A DNA stretch of 64,000 nucleotides from Sisyra terminalis (Eukaryota > Arthropoda > Insecta > Neuroptera > Sisyridae): positions 28,315,282 through 28,379,281 of the forward strand of contig OY292277.1 of assembly GCA_958496175.1 (NCBI GenBank). Direction: 5' to 3'. How positions within the stretch are numbered: position 1 is the first letter of the stretch; each line of letters begins with the position of its first letter. This document shows positions 37,381 through 46,374 of this stretch, one piece after another. Made by a program: the position numbers and the translations under genes. The notes under the pieces were generated by a model. The model made no database searches. It saw only the letters and a program-made list of their open reading frames with translations, and had not been told where the DNA came from.

Positions 37381-37614
37381 CAGAAGGCTCCGTTATTGTT
37401 TTGTTTTTATATGAATGTATTTTTCTGCAATTTTGAATGTAAAAAGCATATAGTTTTTAATCGGAATTTTGTAAATTACTGAAATTAGTTTTGTTTTATT
37501 TACTATTACTTTATTTACAAACAATTGTTTTATTTACGATAAAAAACCAAATAGCAAAGTTTGATTTAAATAACTACGCGCCATAACGCAGTTATTAGTA
37601 TGACGTGGATCAGA

Positions 37615-38184
37615 TGACGTCACATCAAAGTAAACAAAAAGCGATTGATACATTTGTATATCTACATATTAGAATTTGTTGCATTAATAATGGTTTACAT
37701 TGGTGCGTAATACCACAATGTGCAAAAACATTGATAAATACCCCGGAAAAGTTATTTTTTTCCAGTTCCAATGAATCCTAAATCCTAAAAAATGGTTAAA
37801 TCTAGCTCGTCGAGACTCTAACAACACATCAGATAATTTAAAGACATATATTATGTTTGAAGATTATTATGATGTAAGTATAATTGAAAATTTTCTCAAT
37901 GAATCAATTTAGTCAAATAATCAAAAGCCATAGTGCTTTTATGAATGAGTATTTTCAATGAAGTTTTTGAAAAAAAACGATGAGTCCCTTCTTACATTGC
38001 CGTTTTTAAATTTTTCAGTTCTGCTGCATGAAAATTGTGATTATTTTTGAAAAATTGTCTAATCAATAGTACATTAACTTAAGGTGGATTTCTACTGTCA
38101 GCTGGTAAATATGTTTTATCTGTATAGAGGCTAAAACATTATTAGAAAATGCAGACGAATTTCGTTTACTTATGTGTGACGTCA
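37615..38184 (+). mobile_element. P-element-like transposon remnant with THAP domain
   Basis: The left tgacgtcacatcaaagtaaa (37615) has an inverted partner tttacttatgtgtgacgtca (38165-38184); the aligned arms run for ~25 bp. Just inside the left arm lies a decayed THAP DNA-binding domain (37690-37873), which is the N-terminal domain of P-element transposases. Only about 570 bp remain between the arms, so nearly all of the catalytic region is deleted. The true outer ends could lie further out (about 37545 and 38245), since some similarity to gtttgat/atcaaac words continues there. An acceptor-like tttttcag at about 38013-38020 may have started the next exon. Confidence 0.6.
37690..37873 (+). 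pseudogene. Broken THAP domain of a P-like transposase
   Basis: Across three frames the order of a THAP (C2CH zinc finger) domain can be followed. It begins WCVIPQC (the first Cys pair), then TPEKLFF, a frame change to PMNPKS, a stop, then KKWLNLARRDSNN with the invariant Trp. It ends TSDNLKTY followed by IMFEDYYD, where an intact domain would have Cys-x-x-His; here Phe and Tyr replace the zinc ligands. At least two frameshifts and a stop break it. The coding similarity ends exactly at a consensus donor, GAT/GTAAGT (37874), matching a first-exon boundary. A host THAP gene is possible, but the flanking inverted repeats favour a transposon. Confidence 0.7.
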
Positions 38185-38634
38185 CAGAGTTACAACCAAC
38201 CACGAAACGTTTTTAAATACGAGATCAAACCTCAAAAAATAAGATTTTATTCATGACTTATAAAAACAACATAATTTATTATGGAAATAAGTAATCTTTT
38301 ACGATACATTTTATTAGCATAATTACCATTTGTTCAAAAAAAACAGCCAAAATGCCTATTGCTCACTTCTTTTTGGAACTTTTTCACGTTTTTTGAACAG
38401 TTTCTTCTCCTTTTGATAGCCACTCTATAACGACTTTTAGGGTTCTATGATTCGGGTCCTTCCAATTTTGTTTCCATAGCATCCAATATGTGTTTTGTTC
38501 CTTTGAAAATAGTCATCCTCTAATATATCCATTCAATTTGACTTATAAACACTTATTGTGTAAATTCAAGCAATATTTTGAAAAGTAACAACTTAAAATA
38601 AATTTTCATAGTTTTTTAAACAACCTGCATTGTA
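38185..38634. other. AT-rich stretch between two transposon remnants
   Basis: No gene was recognised. The first ~60 bases may belong to the outer end of the P-like element. Confidence 0.4.
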
Positions 38635-38940
38635 TTGCAAAAGAGTGTAGGTATTCTCTTGAAGGGATAAGAAGTTCAGTGGCCTATCTCTTATATTGTA
38701 GTGTTAAATTCCAGGGAGTTGGGATGATTATTCAACTTCTGTAGGTATTTAGAACTCCATTATTTATATACTACGGAACTTGGAGAGTAACCCATACAGT
38801 TTTAAATTGGTAACTTTGTATTATGTCGATTATTATTGAGGCTGTGTCCCAGAATTGTAGTCCGTACGTCTAGACCAGCTTCAATATCGCTTTATAAAGC
38901 AGCAATTTACTCTCTTAACTTTAGAATCTAAGCACACGAA
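38635..38940 (-). pseudogene. Jockey-clade LINE ORF2 C-terminal fragment
   Basis: On the minus strand one frame reads ESKLLLYKAILKLV, stop, TYGLQFWDTAS, IIIDIIQSYQFKTVWV, stop, YINN. This follows the conserved Jockey ORF2 pattern downstream of the reverse transcriptase (KLLLYKA...P.W.YG..LWG.AS...I...Q.FQ.K.LR....PWY). After a frameshift, LQKLNNHPNSLEFN and a stop-interrupted YPFKRIP continue the typical 'L..HPN.L...LL......LKR..P' tail. Several stops and one frameshift make it a dead fragment. The endonuclease and palm/finger parts are absent. Confidence 0.75.
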
Positions 38941-39272
38941 ATAATTGAAACACCTTTTTTCTGCTGGGACTAAGTTTAAGGTGTGTTACACAAACTTTGT
39001 TCCGTACCAAAAATACATTTGGATCTCTTTTTCAACCAGAGTCAAAAGAAATTCCCGGAAAAACATGTCTATAAATTTTACAAATCCCTACTGTCTAAAG
39101 ATATCCATTACTAAAGCTTTACAAAAAACATTTGATTATTTATTAATATTTTCGATACTCTAATCTCGTCTATTCTCTCTCTACCAAAAAAGCAATATAA
39201 TTTCTATGGATAATTTTTGAAAATATTAGTAAAAAAATTTGAGTAAAACCGACTTTACCACTACAAATGGTT
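38941..39272. other. AT-rich stretch, no supported gene
   Basis: A 72-codon + frame at 38945-39163 may include decayed LINE sequence, but no motif is recognisable. Confidence 0.4.
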
Positions 39273-39450
39273 AGTAACTTCCGGTAAAATATACACAACC
39301 CAATACTAACACAACTGACAAATGACAAAAATTGACAATGAAATCAAAATAACAGTTGAAACAAATGACAACAATCAGTTTGTGACAATTATATTAGGTT
39401 TTAACTCATACGTTTGTAATTATAATTTTTGTTTTTTGTCTTTGCCGACA
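39273..39450 (+). repeat. Family A interspersed repeat, copy 6
   Basis: This copy shows agtaacttccggtaaaatat, cacaacccaatactaacaca, actgacaaatgacaaaaatt, gaaatcaaaataacagttga, aacaaatgacaacaatcag and a closing ttttgtctttgccgaca. The section between is shortened relative to the copy at 12.8 kb. It overlaps a 97-codon frame that I regard as chance. Confidence 0.65.
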
Positions 39451-39495
39451 TACAAATTTCATATTTTACCTTTTATTATATTGATTAAGCCTTCT

Positions 39496-39570
39496 GTTGG
39501 ACAAATGGTTAAGGTGGACACACCGAAACTAGGAGATAATAAATTCGAAATTTGTAACTGGCAAATTTAC
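39496..39570 (+). mobile_element. Diverged tRNA-like SINE head
   Basis: ggacaaatggttaaggtgga matches the A-box part of the local SINE, and ccgaaactaggagataataa then attcgaaatttg corresponds to its anticodon and B-box parts. The expected body (agagtcgctaaagacc) is not found downstream. The fragment is truncated or too decayed to follow. Confidence 0.45.
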
Positions 39571-39607
39571 AATACAACTCAGTTTAGGGTTTTTTTATTA
39601 ACTCAAG

Positions 39608-39648
39608 AGTCGTGAATATAAGTCGTCATATAAGAGTCGTCATATAAG
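39608..39648. repeat. 14-bp tandem repeat, about 3 units
   Basis: agtcgtcatataag occurs twice in immediate succession (39621-39634, 39635-39648), preceded by a diverged unit agtcgtgaatata. Confidence 0.6.
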
Positions 39649-40500
39649 AAGCTATGAAAGTTAATTTTGTAATTGTTAAGTTTCTAACCGTACACGTGAT
39701 TGAGTACGATTTTGAATACTTGTGAAGTAGACGTCTTCTCTATCTATAAAAAGCAGATACTATTTGACCTTTATTATTTGATTTGAAAGTAAAACATCAA
39801 AACAAACAAAAAAGAATACCAAATTTTTGTAGTTTTAATAAAATTCCACGAAATTTATGAAATTATTAGGATAATAATTTTATCTACCAGAAATGACCTT
39901 AATTGTTTGTTTTTTTTTTCTGTTCGTTTCCCTTTCCTCTTGTTTGGCGATAAAAATCACATAATGTTGTGTTTTTCAATGATCGAAAAATCTAGAGAAT
40001 GAATTATGTCTTTGAAAATGAATGAATGAATGAAATGAATTTAAATGCGACCAACTAAGGTTATTTAAATTGAACATAATAATGAAATAAAATTATCGAG
40101 CATTGAGTCAGAAGAATTTAAATTTTGCATATTATTTGGCTCGATTTTCCAGTTCATTGGTCACTAATATTATAAACAGTTCGAAATTCATTAATTGTGA
40201 GTGATTTTTTTCCAATCGCATATTTTCAAATCGGGAAAGAATTAAGAAAAATTTTGCTCTATGTAGCTTAATGGTATAGAACAGAGGTAGGCAAACGGTC
40301 GATCGCAAACTGATTGATAATCGTTCGCTGGCAATTTAAATAATTTTTTAGGTCAATTTCAATTCTTTTAATTGAAAGTGTGTACTCAATTTTTAACAAA
40401 CAATGAAACTTAAATTTAAATTTGAACACGCATCTATTCGACAACGGATATTACTGATTCCCAAATAGTGCTTCTGATACTTCCTTCCACTCATTCTCTC
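39649..40500. other. No gene; possible hAT end at 40282
   Basis: cagaggtaggcaaacggtcg at 40282 fits a hAT terminus (CAGNGGTNGGCAAA), with the GC-richer gatcgcaaactgattgat inside. A right end was not found. The rest is AT-rich and holds nothing recognisable. Confidence 0.4.
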
Positions 40501-40505
40501 TTTAA

Positions 40506-41634
40506 GGGGTTACATGGGTTCACGGCTTCAAAAAAATCGATTTTTTATTATCTTATTCATTTCTATAACACCTCTAAAATGTTGTTCTAAAATTTCAAGT
40601 TGATTCGAGTAATAGTTTCGGAGATACAGCCTTGGAAAGCTCAGCACGCCGGAGGTATATCGGTGCAACGGGCTCGTCTATTGTCGCGTTTTTCACGAAA
40701 CTATTTTCAAAGTCGGTTGTCAAAATTTCTCGAGAACTACTCAACCGATTTTGATGAAATTTAACACATTTCTTCGAGGTACAATTCACAAGTACTTGGA
40801 CGAAGATTTTTGTTTTTCAATTAACACTATCAAAATAAAAGTAGAGCAAATTTCACCGAAATTTGCAATTTTTTGTAAAAATGTTTACTAAAAATCCATT
40901 TTATACTTTTTTCCTTCGTCCAAGTTGTAGTTTATGGTCTAAACCAGGCCTTCTTAAACTATGGGTTGCGACCCCAAATGAATTTTGCTACCCGACGTAG
41001 CAAAATTCTGAGGTCGCGAGAGATTTTAATACCAAATATTTAAGACCAAATATTTAAAATATTTAAATTTTAATAATACACGATTTTATAATATCTAGAT
41101 GTATATTTGGGCAAAGTCATACTCTAAGACTGTCAGAATTCCCTTTTATTTATGCTATTACAAAAAACGCAATTTTGATGAAAAATAGGGTATATCATTT
41201 TTGTATCTATAATAATTACAATTTAACAACTTTTTGCGTAATTTTTAATTTTAGATTTTTGTATGTTTTTAAACAAATTCTAAAACTATATATTTTCATA
41301 TGTATATTGTAACCTAATAAATAAATTATCAAAAAATTATTATTTATCTTTCTTTTATTTATATTTTCTTTTATATGAGGCCACCAGGAAACTCGCAATC
41401 ATAAAAGGGGTCGTGAATGAAAAAAGTTTAAGAAGTCCTGGTGTAAGCGATCTTAATTAAAACACGTATTTTTTTCACTTCTTTTTTACTTATTTTCACG
41501 GATGATACTGTCATGAGTTTAATTTTTTTTTCTGAAGGGTTACCGGAAATGAAGTCACAATGACGGAGTTTTAAATTATTTTCTAGGAAAAATTCAAATA
41601 GACCTTTTTTCCCTTATTAAACCCATGTGACCTC
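40506..41634. mobile_element. TTAA-flanked (piggyBac-like) non-autonomous element
   Basis: The left end ggggttacatgggttcacgg is preceded by TTAA (40502-40505). The right end aaacccatgtgacctc is followed by TTAA (41635-41638). The inverted termini match at most positions over ~15 bp, and TTAA duplication is the hallmark of the piggyBac superfamily. The left half contains a word used by many such elements (gagtaatagtttcggagata). No transposase motif was seen. It is interrupted by a 496-bp hAT insertion, so the original element was about 630 bp. The superfamily call rests mainly on TTAA. Confidence 0.6.
40945..41440. mobile_element. hAT element nested inside the TTAA element (496 bp)
   Basis: The left end caggccttcttaaactatgg then gttgcgacccc mirrors the right end ggggtcgtgaatgaaaaaag then tttaagaagtcctg; the inverted termini are CAGGNCTTCTTAAACT. 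The 8-bp flanks gtctaaac and gtgtaagc agree at 6 of 8 positions. Internal copies of gtcgcgag/ctcgcaat words are typical of Charlie-like hAT MITEs. It lies wholly within the TTAA element and is therefore younger. There is no coding capacity. Confidence 0.8.
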
Positions 41635-42645
41635 TTAAATATGTACTTGTTTTTAATTTAATTCATTTTTCGAAGTCGAACACGTGTAAATAAGAAAAAT
41701 TATTGTCGATCATACCAGTGTTAAGTCTGCCCACCCCGTATTGATAGTATATTTGATTATACATGAATTAAACATATTGAATCACATGAAATGAACATAT
41801 TGAAATCACAGAAAAAAAGAACACAATTTTTTTATATTCAAGATTTTAGACTGTCTTATAGATAGTAATATTGTTATTTCTTCTTCCATCTTCTAACTTA
41901 CTTTATCAGTTATTTTAAAATAGTACTCACGGAAAATGAATTTAAAAGAAAATATATTTCCTAGGCGCTCTCCCATTTATATTTAGACCGAGAAAAACGC
42001 GCGTTTCGTCTAAAATTCCAGACGCTACCATTGCAACGAACTCCACATACTTACTTCTTGACGTCGGTCGTCACGATTTATTGTTACAGTAAAATTCCGT
42101 GCACGAGGCCCGCGCTAAGCCCAAGATGCCACTAGGCAACTCGTATCTTCGAGCTTTCGCGGTGTGCTTACGAGATAAAAACGTATATATATAGTTACAT
42201 GTTTCATGAAAAAGATTGTCTTTGGAAACAGAAATTTATATTTGACTTAATAAAATGAGTTTGGATGGTAAAGCTTCTATAGCGGCACTTCTAGTATCTC
42301 TCTATCTCCATTTACTTTACTTCAATTATTGATTACTGATTTATATCATTCATAAAACGTAGTTGAAAGGTTTTAAACTCCTATTATTCTCTATCCATTT
42401 ACAACGGTGACTAATAGCTACAATTTATCTTAAGTTTATTTTTAGCTCACTAGAAAAATATTAAATTGACAACATATTTTTAATAAAATCGGTTCATTCA
42501 TAACTTCACTAATAAGAAATTATATTCGTTCGTTTCATAAATAGATTTCCGTCAAAATAAATACAAAAACTAAAGAGATGTCCCGGAACACCAGACGAGA
42601 GGCAAGCTTTAAATTAATCAAATATGATTTTTTTTTTTGGAATTG
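41635..42645. other. No gene; CpG-containing block at 41.96-42.18 kb
   Basis: The block contains aacgcgcgtt, cacgaggcccgcgctaagcc and cttcgagctttcgcggtgtg, and stands out from the AT-rich flanks. It has no convincing frame or repeat partner. It could be an old promoter, a transposon end or conserved non-coding DNA. Flanking DNA holds nothing recognised. Confidence 0.35.
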
Positions 42646-42787
42646 GATATCCTTTTTATACAATATATAAAATATATTGTGGTCCAATTTATGTAGTATA
42701 GTTTAGTATAATAATATATAATATAATAAAACATACGATAAACATAAATTTGAACAGAAGTTCAAATAAAATATTTGTGACGTATTG

Positions 42788-42834
42788 CCCAGATACGTAT
42801 TTCGATTGCCAAGCAATCTTCCTCAGTGATCATC
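42788..42834 (-). ncRNA. Hammerhead-ribozyme-like core, best copy
   Basis: On the minus strand the words run CTGAGGA, A, GATTGC-TTG-GCAATC, GAAA, TACGTATC, TGG. This gives the CUGANGA box, a perfect 6-bp stem II with a 3-nt loop, the GAAA box, a self-complementary ATACGTAT short stem III, and an AUC cleavage triplet. The bases before CTGA (tca) and after the cleavage C (TGG) can start stem I with 2 pairs plus a wobble. One extra A sits between CUGANGA and stem II. Penelope-like elements and animal retrozymes are known to carry hammerheads with very short stem III. Activity here is inference. Confidence 0.45.
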
Positions 42835-42946
42835 AAGTAGTTTGGATCGCTCCGTAACAGCTTTGTGATGATTCACAAAGCAGTGAGTGCGAAGCATTTA
42901 TGGTGAATCATCACAAAGCAGTCACAGAGCGATCTAAACTAATTGA

Positions 42947-42992
42947 TGACCACTGACAAAGATTGCGTAGTCGAAATACGTATCTGGGCAAT
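42947..42992 (+). ncRNA. Hammerhead-like core, decayed mirror copy
   Basis: This is the mirror of the left-arm motif: CTGACAA, agattgcgtagt, CGAAA, TACGTATC, TGG. The cca before CTGA and the TGG after the cleavage C pair perfectly for 3 bp. However, CUGANGA has changed to CTGACAA and stem II is lost, so this copy should be inactive. Confidence 0.35.
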
Positions 42993-43136
42993 AAGTCGCA
43001 AATATTTTTGTTTGAATTGTTGTTCAAATTTATGTTTATCGTATTTTATTATATTATATTATATATTATTATATTAAACTATACTACATAAATTGAATCA
43101 CAGTATATTTTATATATTGTATAAACAGTATAACTG

Positions 43137-45673
43137 TTCAAAGTCAGCGGAAAAATCTTATTTGGATATCCTTTATAAATAAAAGAACAAAATATCATTT
43201 AAGTTGATTTTTCTCAATATATTAACAAAAAAAAAAATACAATCATATGCAATGAATATTAAAAATGGAAAGGAATTTATGTGTCATATTTAAGGATGTT
43301 ATCGAGATATGTTAAAATACTACCAGACAACTAAAAATTTAGTAAAATGTTCCTTATTTAATATTAAAGCACCTGTGAAAATTTTAAAGCGATTCACAAT
43401 GTCGTTAAAAAGTTTTTGCAAATTTGCGAAAAATTGCTACCAAGCATCCCAAGCTTTTAAAATAAGTAATTTTAACTTCAGGGAACTAATTTTGTATCGG
43501 TTAATTTCCACTCATTACACGGTTTTTAAGAAACAAATTTAAAACAGACCGAAAATGTGGTCTTTACTTGATAAATTAAAAAGTGTATAATAAAGGGCGG
43601 CAACACTGTCGCCCGCTGAGACGTACCGTCTTGTATATACTGCAAGCTGTGTTAGTACATCAAAATGAAACGCATATTGTATCTTTATCAGATTCATGAG
43701 TACACAGTATAAAGAGGATAAGGATGAAATATGTTAAATAATTTATTTTCTAAATGTTGTGTATTTCGCGCATGCTCGCTCACATCATGTGAGAGAGATA
43801 TACTAAAGTTGCCAACGCTGTCAACCTGTAAATGCTATAGTGTTATCACGTTTTGATTTTTTTAATATAATGTTGAATTATTAATTTGATTACTACTATT
43901 TAGTTATAATTGTCTTAAGCATGGAAATGAACAACAATATCTTATTATTAAGTTTTTAGATGACAAGTTTTTTTTTTAATCTCGGGTCTCGATCAACAGC
44001 TACATTTTTACAAGTATTCATATTTTAAATATATGACATTAAAATGACAAAACAAAGATTTTTCGTTGTTTTAGTCTTCCTATAACAACGATACAATGAT
44101 CCGCCTCGAGTTACGTATACTATAATTTATATTCTTGACAATAAGCAACAAAATTCTTATTAATACTTGAATAGTCCCTACATTCAGGATATTATATATA
44201 CCTTTATTCAGGAAGAATATTTTTTTTCATAAGTATAATCACAAGTACAGATATATACGTGATTTCACATTTCATACGGTTTCTTATAAAATTGGGATAT
44301 AGTGAAAATGTAACAGTTAATATTTCAATAATGGCTTAAGGGAAAAAACTTTCCTTTATGAACTTATTTATTTTTCCATCTATTGAATTTGATAAATACC
44401 TTTAGGAGATATCAGAAAACAATCAACAGTATTAATCAAAATATCAAATTATATTGAAGTCTTTACATATCTTTACTTTAACTATTTTCTAATAAAATTT
44501 CAATGATTTAATATTTAATTCCGTTAAACTGAAGTTAACGGATGTCAACTTTTGGGGAACTATCAAATCTTTCAATCACAGGATACACATGATTCTTCTT
44601 CTGTGGGACAAGAGACTTTGTCCTGCTAAACCCACAGATTGTGGACGCATATTTTATCTCACAAATACATATTAATATTCAAATCATTTCCAGTACGAAT
44701 TAAATAATTGTAAAAATATTAACTATTAGTTTATTATTCATTTAAGTTTTCCCAAAAACAACGATGTGCAATAATGATATTCTTCCTTGATAATCGAGTT
44801 TTGAAATATAACTATTTTACTCCTTTAACATATTTTTAAAGTCGATAAAGGGACAAATGTCAACATATTAAAATTGAAAGGTCACGTTTGAACGCCCTGC
44901 ACTTAATGGTAGGTAGCATTTACCAGAATAGCACTTCCTGATCATTTTATTTTCGTATCATTTAAATTTATTTTCTCGATGTATTCTACTATTTCCATGA
45001 ATCGCTATAGAAATGTTAAAGACGGTAGATTCTTTTTTGTACCCGCACCGCAGCAAATCGAATGACTTGAACAGCTTTGCTATCTGTACATAGAGGTGCA
45101 ACACTCGTAGTCACACCAATGTCACCCTTACCAAATAAGTCGAATTCCTGCACACGAAAATATCCTCAATCCTATAAAGAGTAAATCGTGGCAAAACCAG
45201 TTTGCTGTTTGTAACATTTCAAGGTTCTACATTTGATTCAAAATTAAAAAAAGAAAGAAAAAAAATAATCCCTATATTCAATTCCTCCTGATATTTGACT
45301 TTGGAATTATCATATCGGGAAATTGTACAAGTTCTGCCAACATTTAAGTAGTGGCACTCAGTAACAAGGTGGACGTTTTAGTTTTTGAATTAAAAATCAG
45401 TTATGCAATTCAGATTGACTAGATGTATTGAAACGAGCGATGTTCAATTGTGTAAATGTCACATTTACGACTGAAAATCACGGTGTTACGATAGGATTTG
45501 GCGACGAGTTTTCCGAGCCAAGATAAATGAGTGTTCATCGCATGAGTTTCGTCTATATTTAGCCGGGTTGGATTGAAAGTTTGTGTCGTACAAAAGGAAA
45601 AGCCAACGAAATTATAAGTCTACATACGACAAAGATATTGTCTAAGACTTCATCCACATAAAACGTATTAAGG
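43137..45673. other. 2.5 kb without a recognised gene
   Basis: The block at 43595-43830 contains ggcggcaacactgtcgcccg and a relative of the family C core (gcgcatgctcgctcacatc), so it probably includes old repeat DNA. A 17-bp palindrome gtaaatgt-c-acatttac is at 45452-45468. The patch at 45030-45200 is balanced in composition but unidentified. Short frames are not convincing. Confidence 0.4.
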
Positions 45674-46374
45674 ATGAAAAGAGCAATCTTTGAAAGGGTT
45701 GATGGATTATCAATTAAGGAAAGATTTCAATCTCCACTAATTGTTGTAGAAATATTTTATTTTAAGAACATAAAAGTGAATTTCACTGGAAGAAGTCAAA
45801 CCACAAATCAAAAAATGTTAAAATTTTCAAACGTTTACATTAATGCAACTTGCATTAAAGCAAGTTTAACTACTGAAAATAATGTCGTTTTTAAACCAAT
45901 AGTCAATCAATTGACATTTATCTGCTTATAAATTATTTCAAAGTGGTACTAGAGACACTTTATGATTGCAGTAATTTATCAGCTTAGTAAAAATTAAAAC
46001 ATATTTTTTATTCCGGAATCTTTATTGAAATGGCAGGACCAACAACCCGAAAGAATATGTATATCCAATGTATATCTAAGTGCATTACATGTTCATTAAT
46101 GCCAAAAGAGTTTTTTAAGTTCAAATTCAATAATTTTCTTTTCTCCAACGGGTACCAACGAAATATGACAAAAACTTTAACTAATAAAAAGTTAAGGAAG
46201 GAAATGGTGCCAAATGTATGCCAGAAAGTCGAAGAGCTGTCAAATAATCCCAATCAATCTTCTTCGATCGGTCAAATACCCAAAAGTGTTCAAAAACTGT
46301 TAACAGATAAAATTCTATGTCGCAACACGGTAAATCAAGATCCCTCTGCAGAAGAAAAGCCTTGGAAAAAATAA
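45674..46374 (+). other. Two short open frames of unknown significance
   Basis: ATG frames at 45674-45931 (85 codons) and 46030-46374 (114 codons, the longest + strand frame in the window) follow each other. The second is basic and polar, with a C-terminal half rich in Asn, Gln, Ser, Lys and Glu (for example NPNQSSSIGQIPKS) ending EEKPWKK. I recognise no domain, signal peptide or membrane segment. Codon use is as AT-biased as the background. Either could be an unknown exon, but chance is the simpler reading. Confidence 0.15.

Larger units (their letters stand above)
42646..43136. mobile_element. 490-bp near-perfect palindromic foldback element
   Basis: The left arm (tatacaatatataaaatata, then ccaatttatgtagtatagtt) is mirrored by the right arm (aactatactacataaattga, then tatattttatatattgtata). 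The symmetry continues through gcccagatacgtatttcga / tcgaaatacgtatctgggc to a centre near gatgattcac / gtgaatcatc. The arms are about 230 bp. Each arm carries a hammerhead-like core. A related but shortened element lies at 9232-9520. No open frame is present, so it is non-autonomous. The arms have drifted little, so it could be relatively young, or kept alike by gene conversion. Confidence 0.75.

Noticed and set aside
43595..43830. MITE bounded by ggcaacactgtcgccc and gccaacgctgtcaacc
   Set aside because: The two words are in direct, not inverted, orientation, and no target duplication is visible.
46030..46374. Longest + strand open frame (114 codons) as a gene
   Set aside because: It has no recognisable domain, its codon use matches the AT-rich background, and no splice or promoter context supports it. 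Kept only as a low-confidence note.
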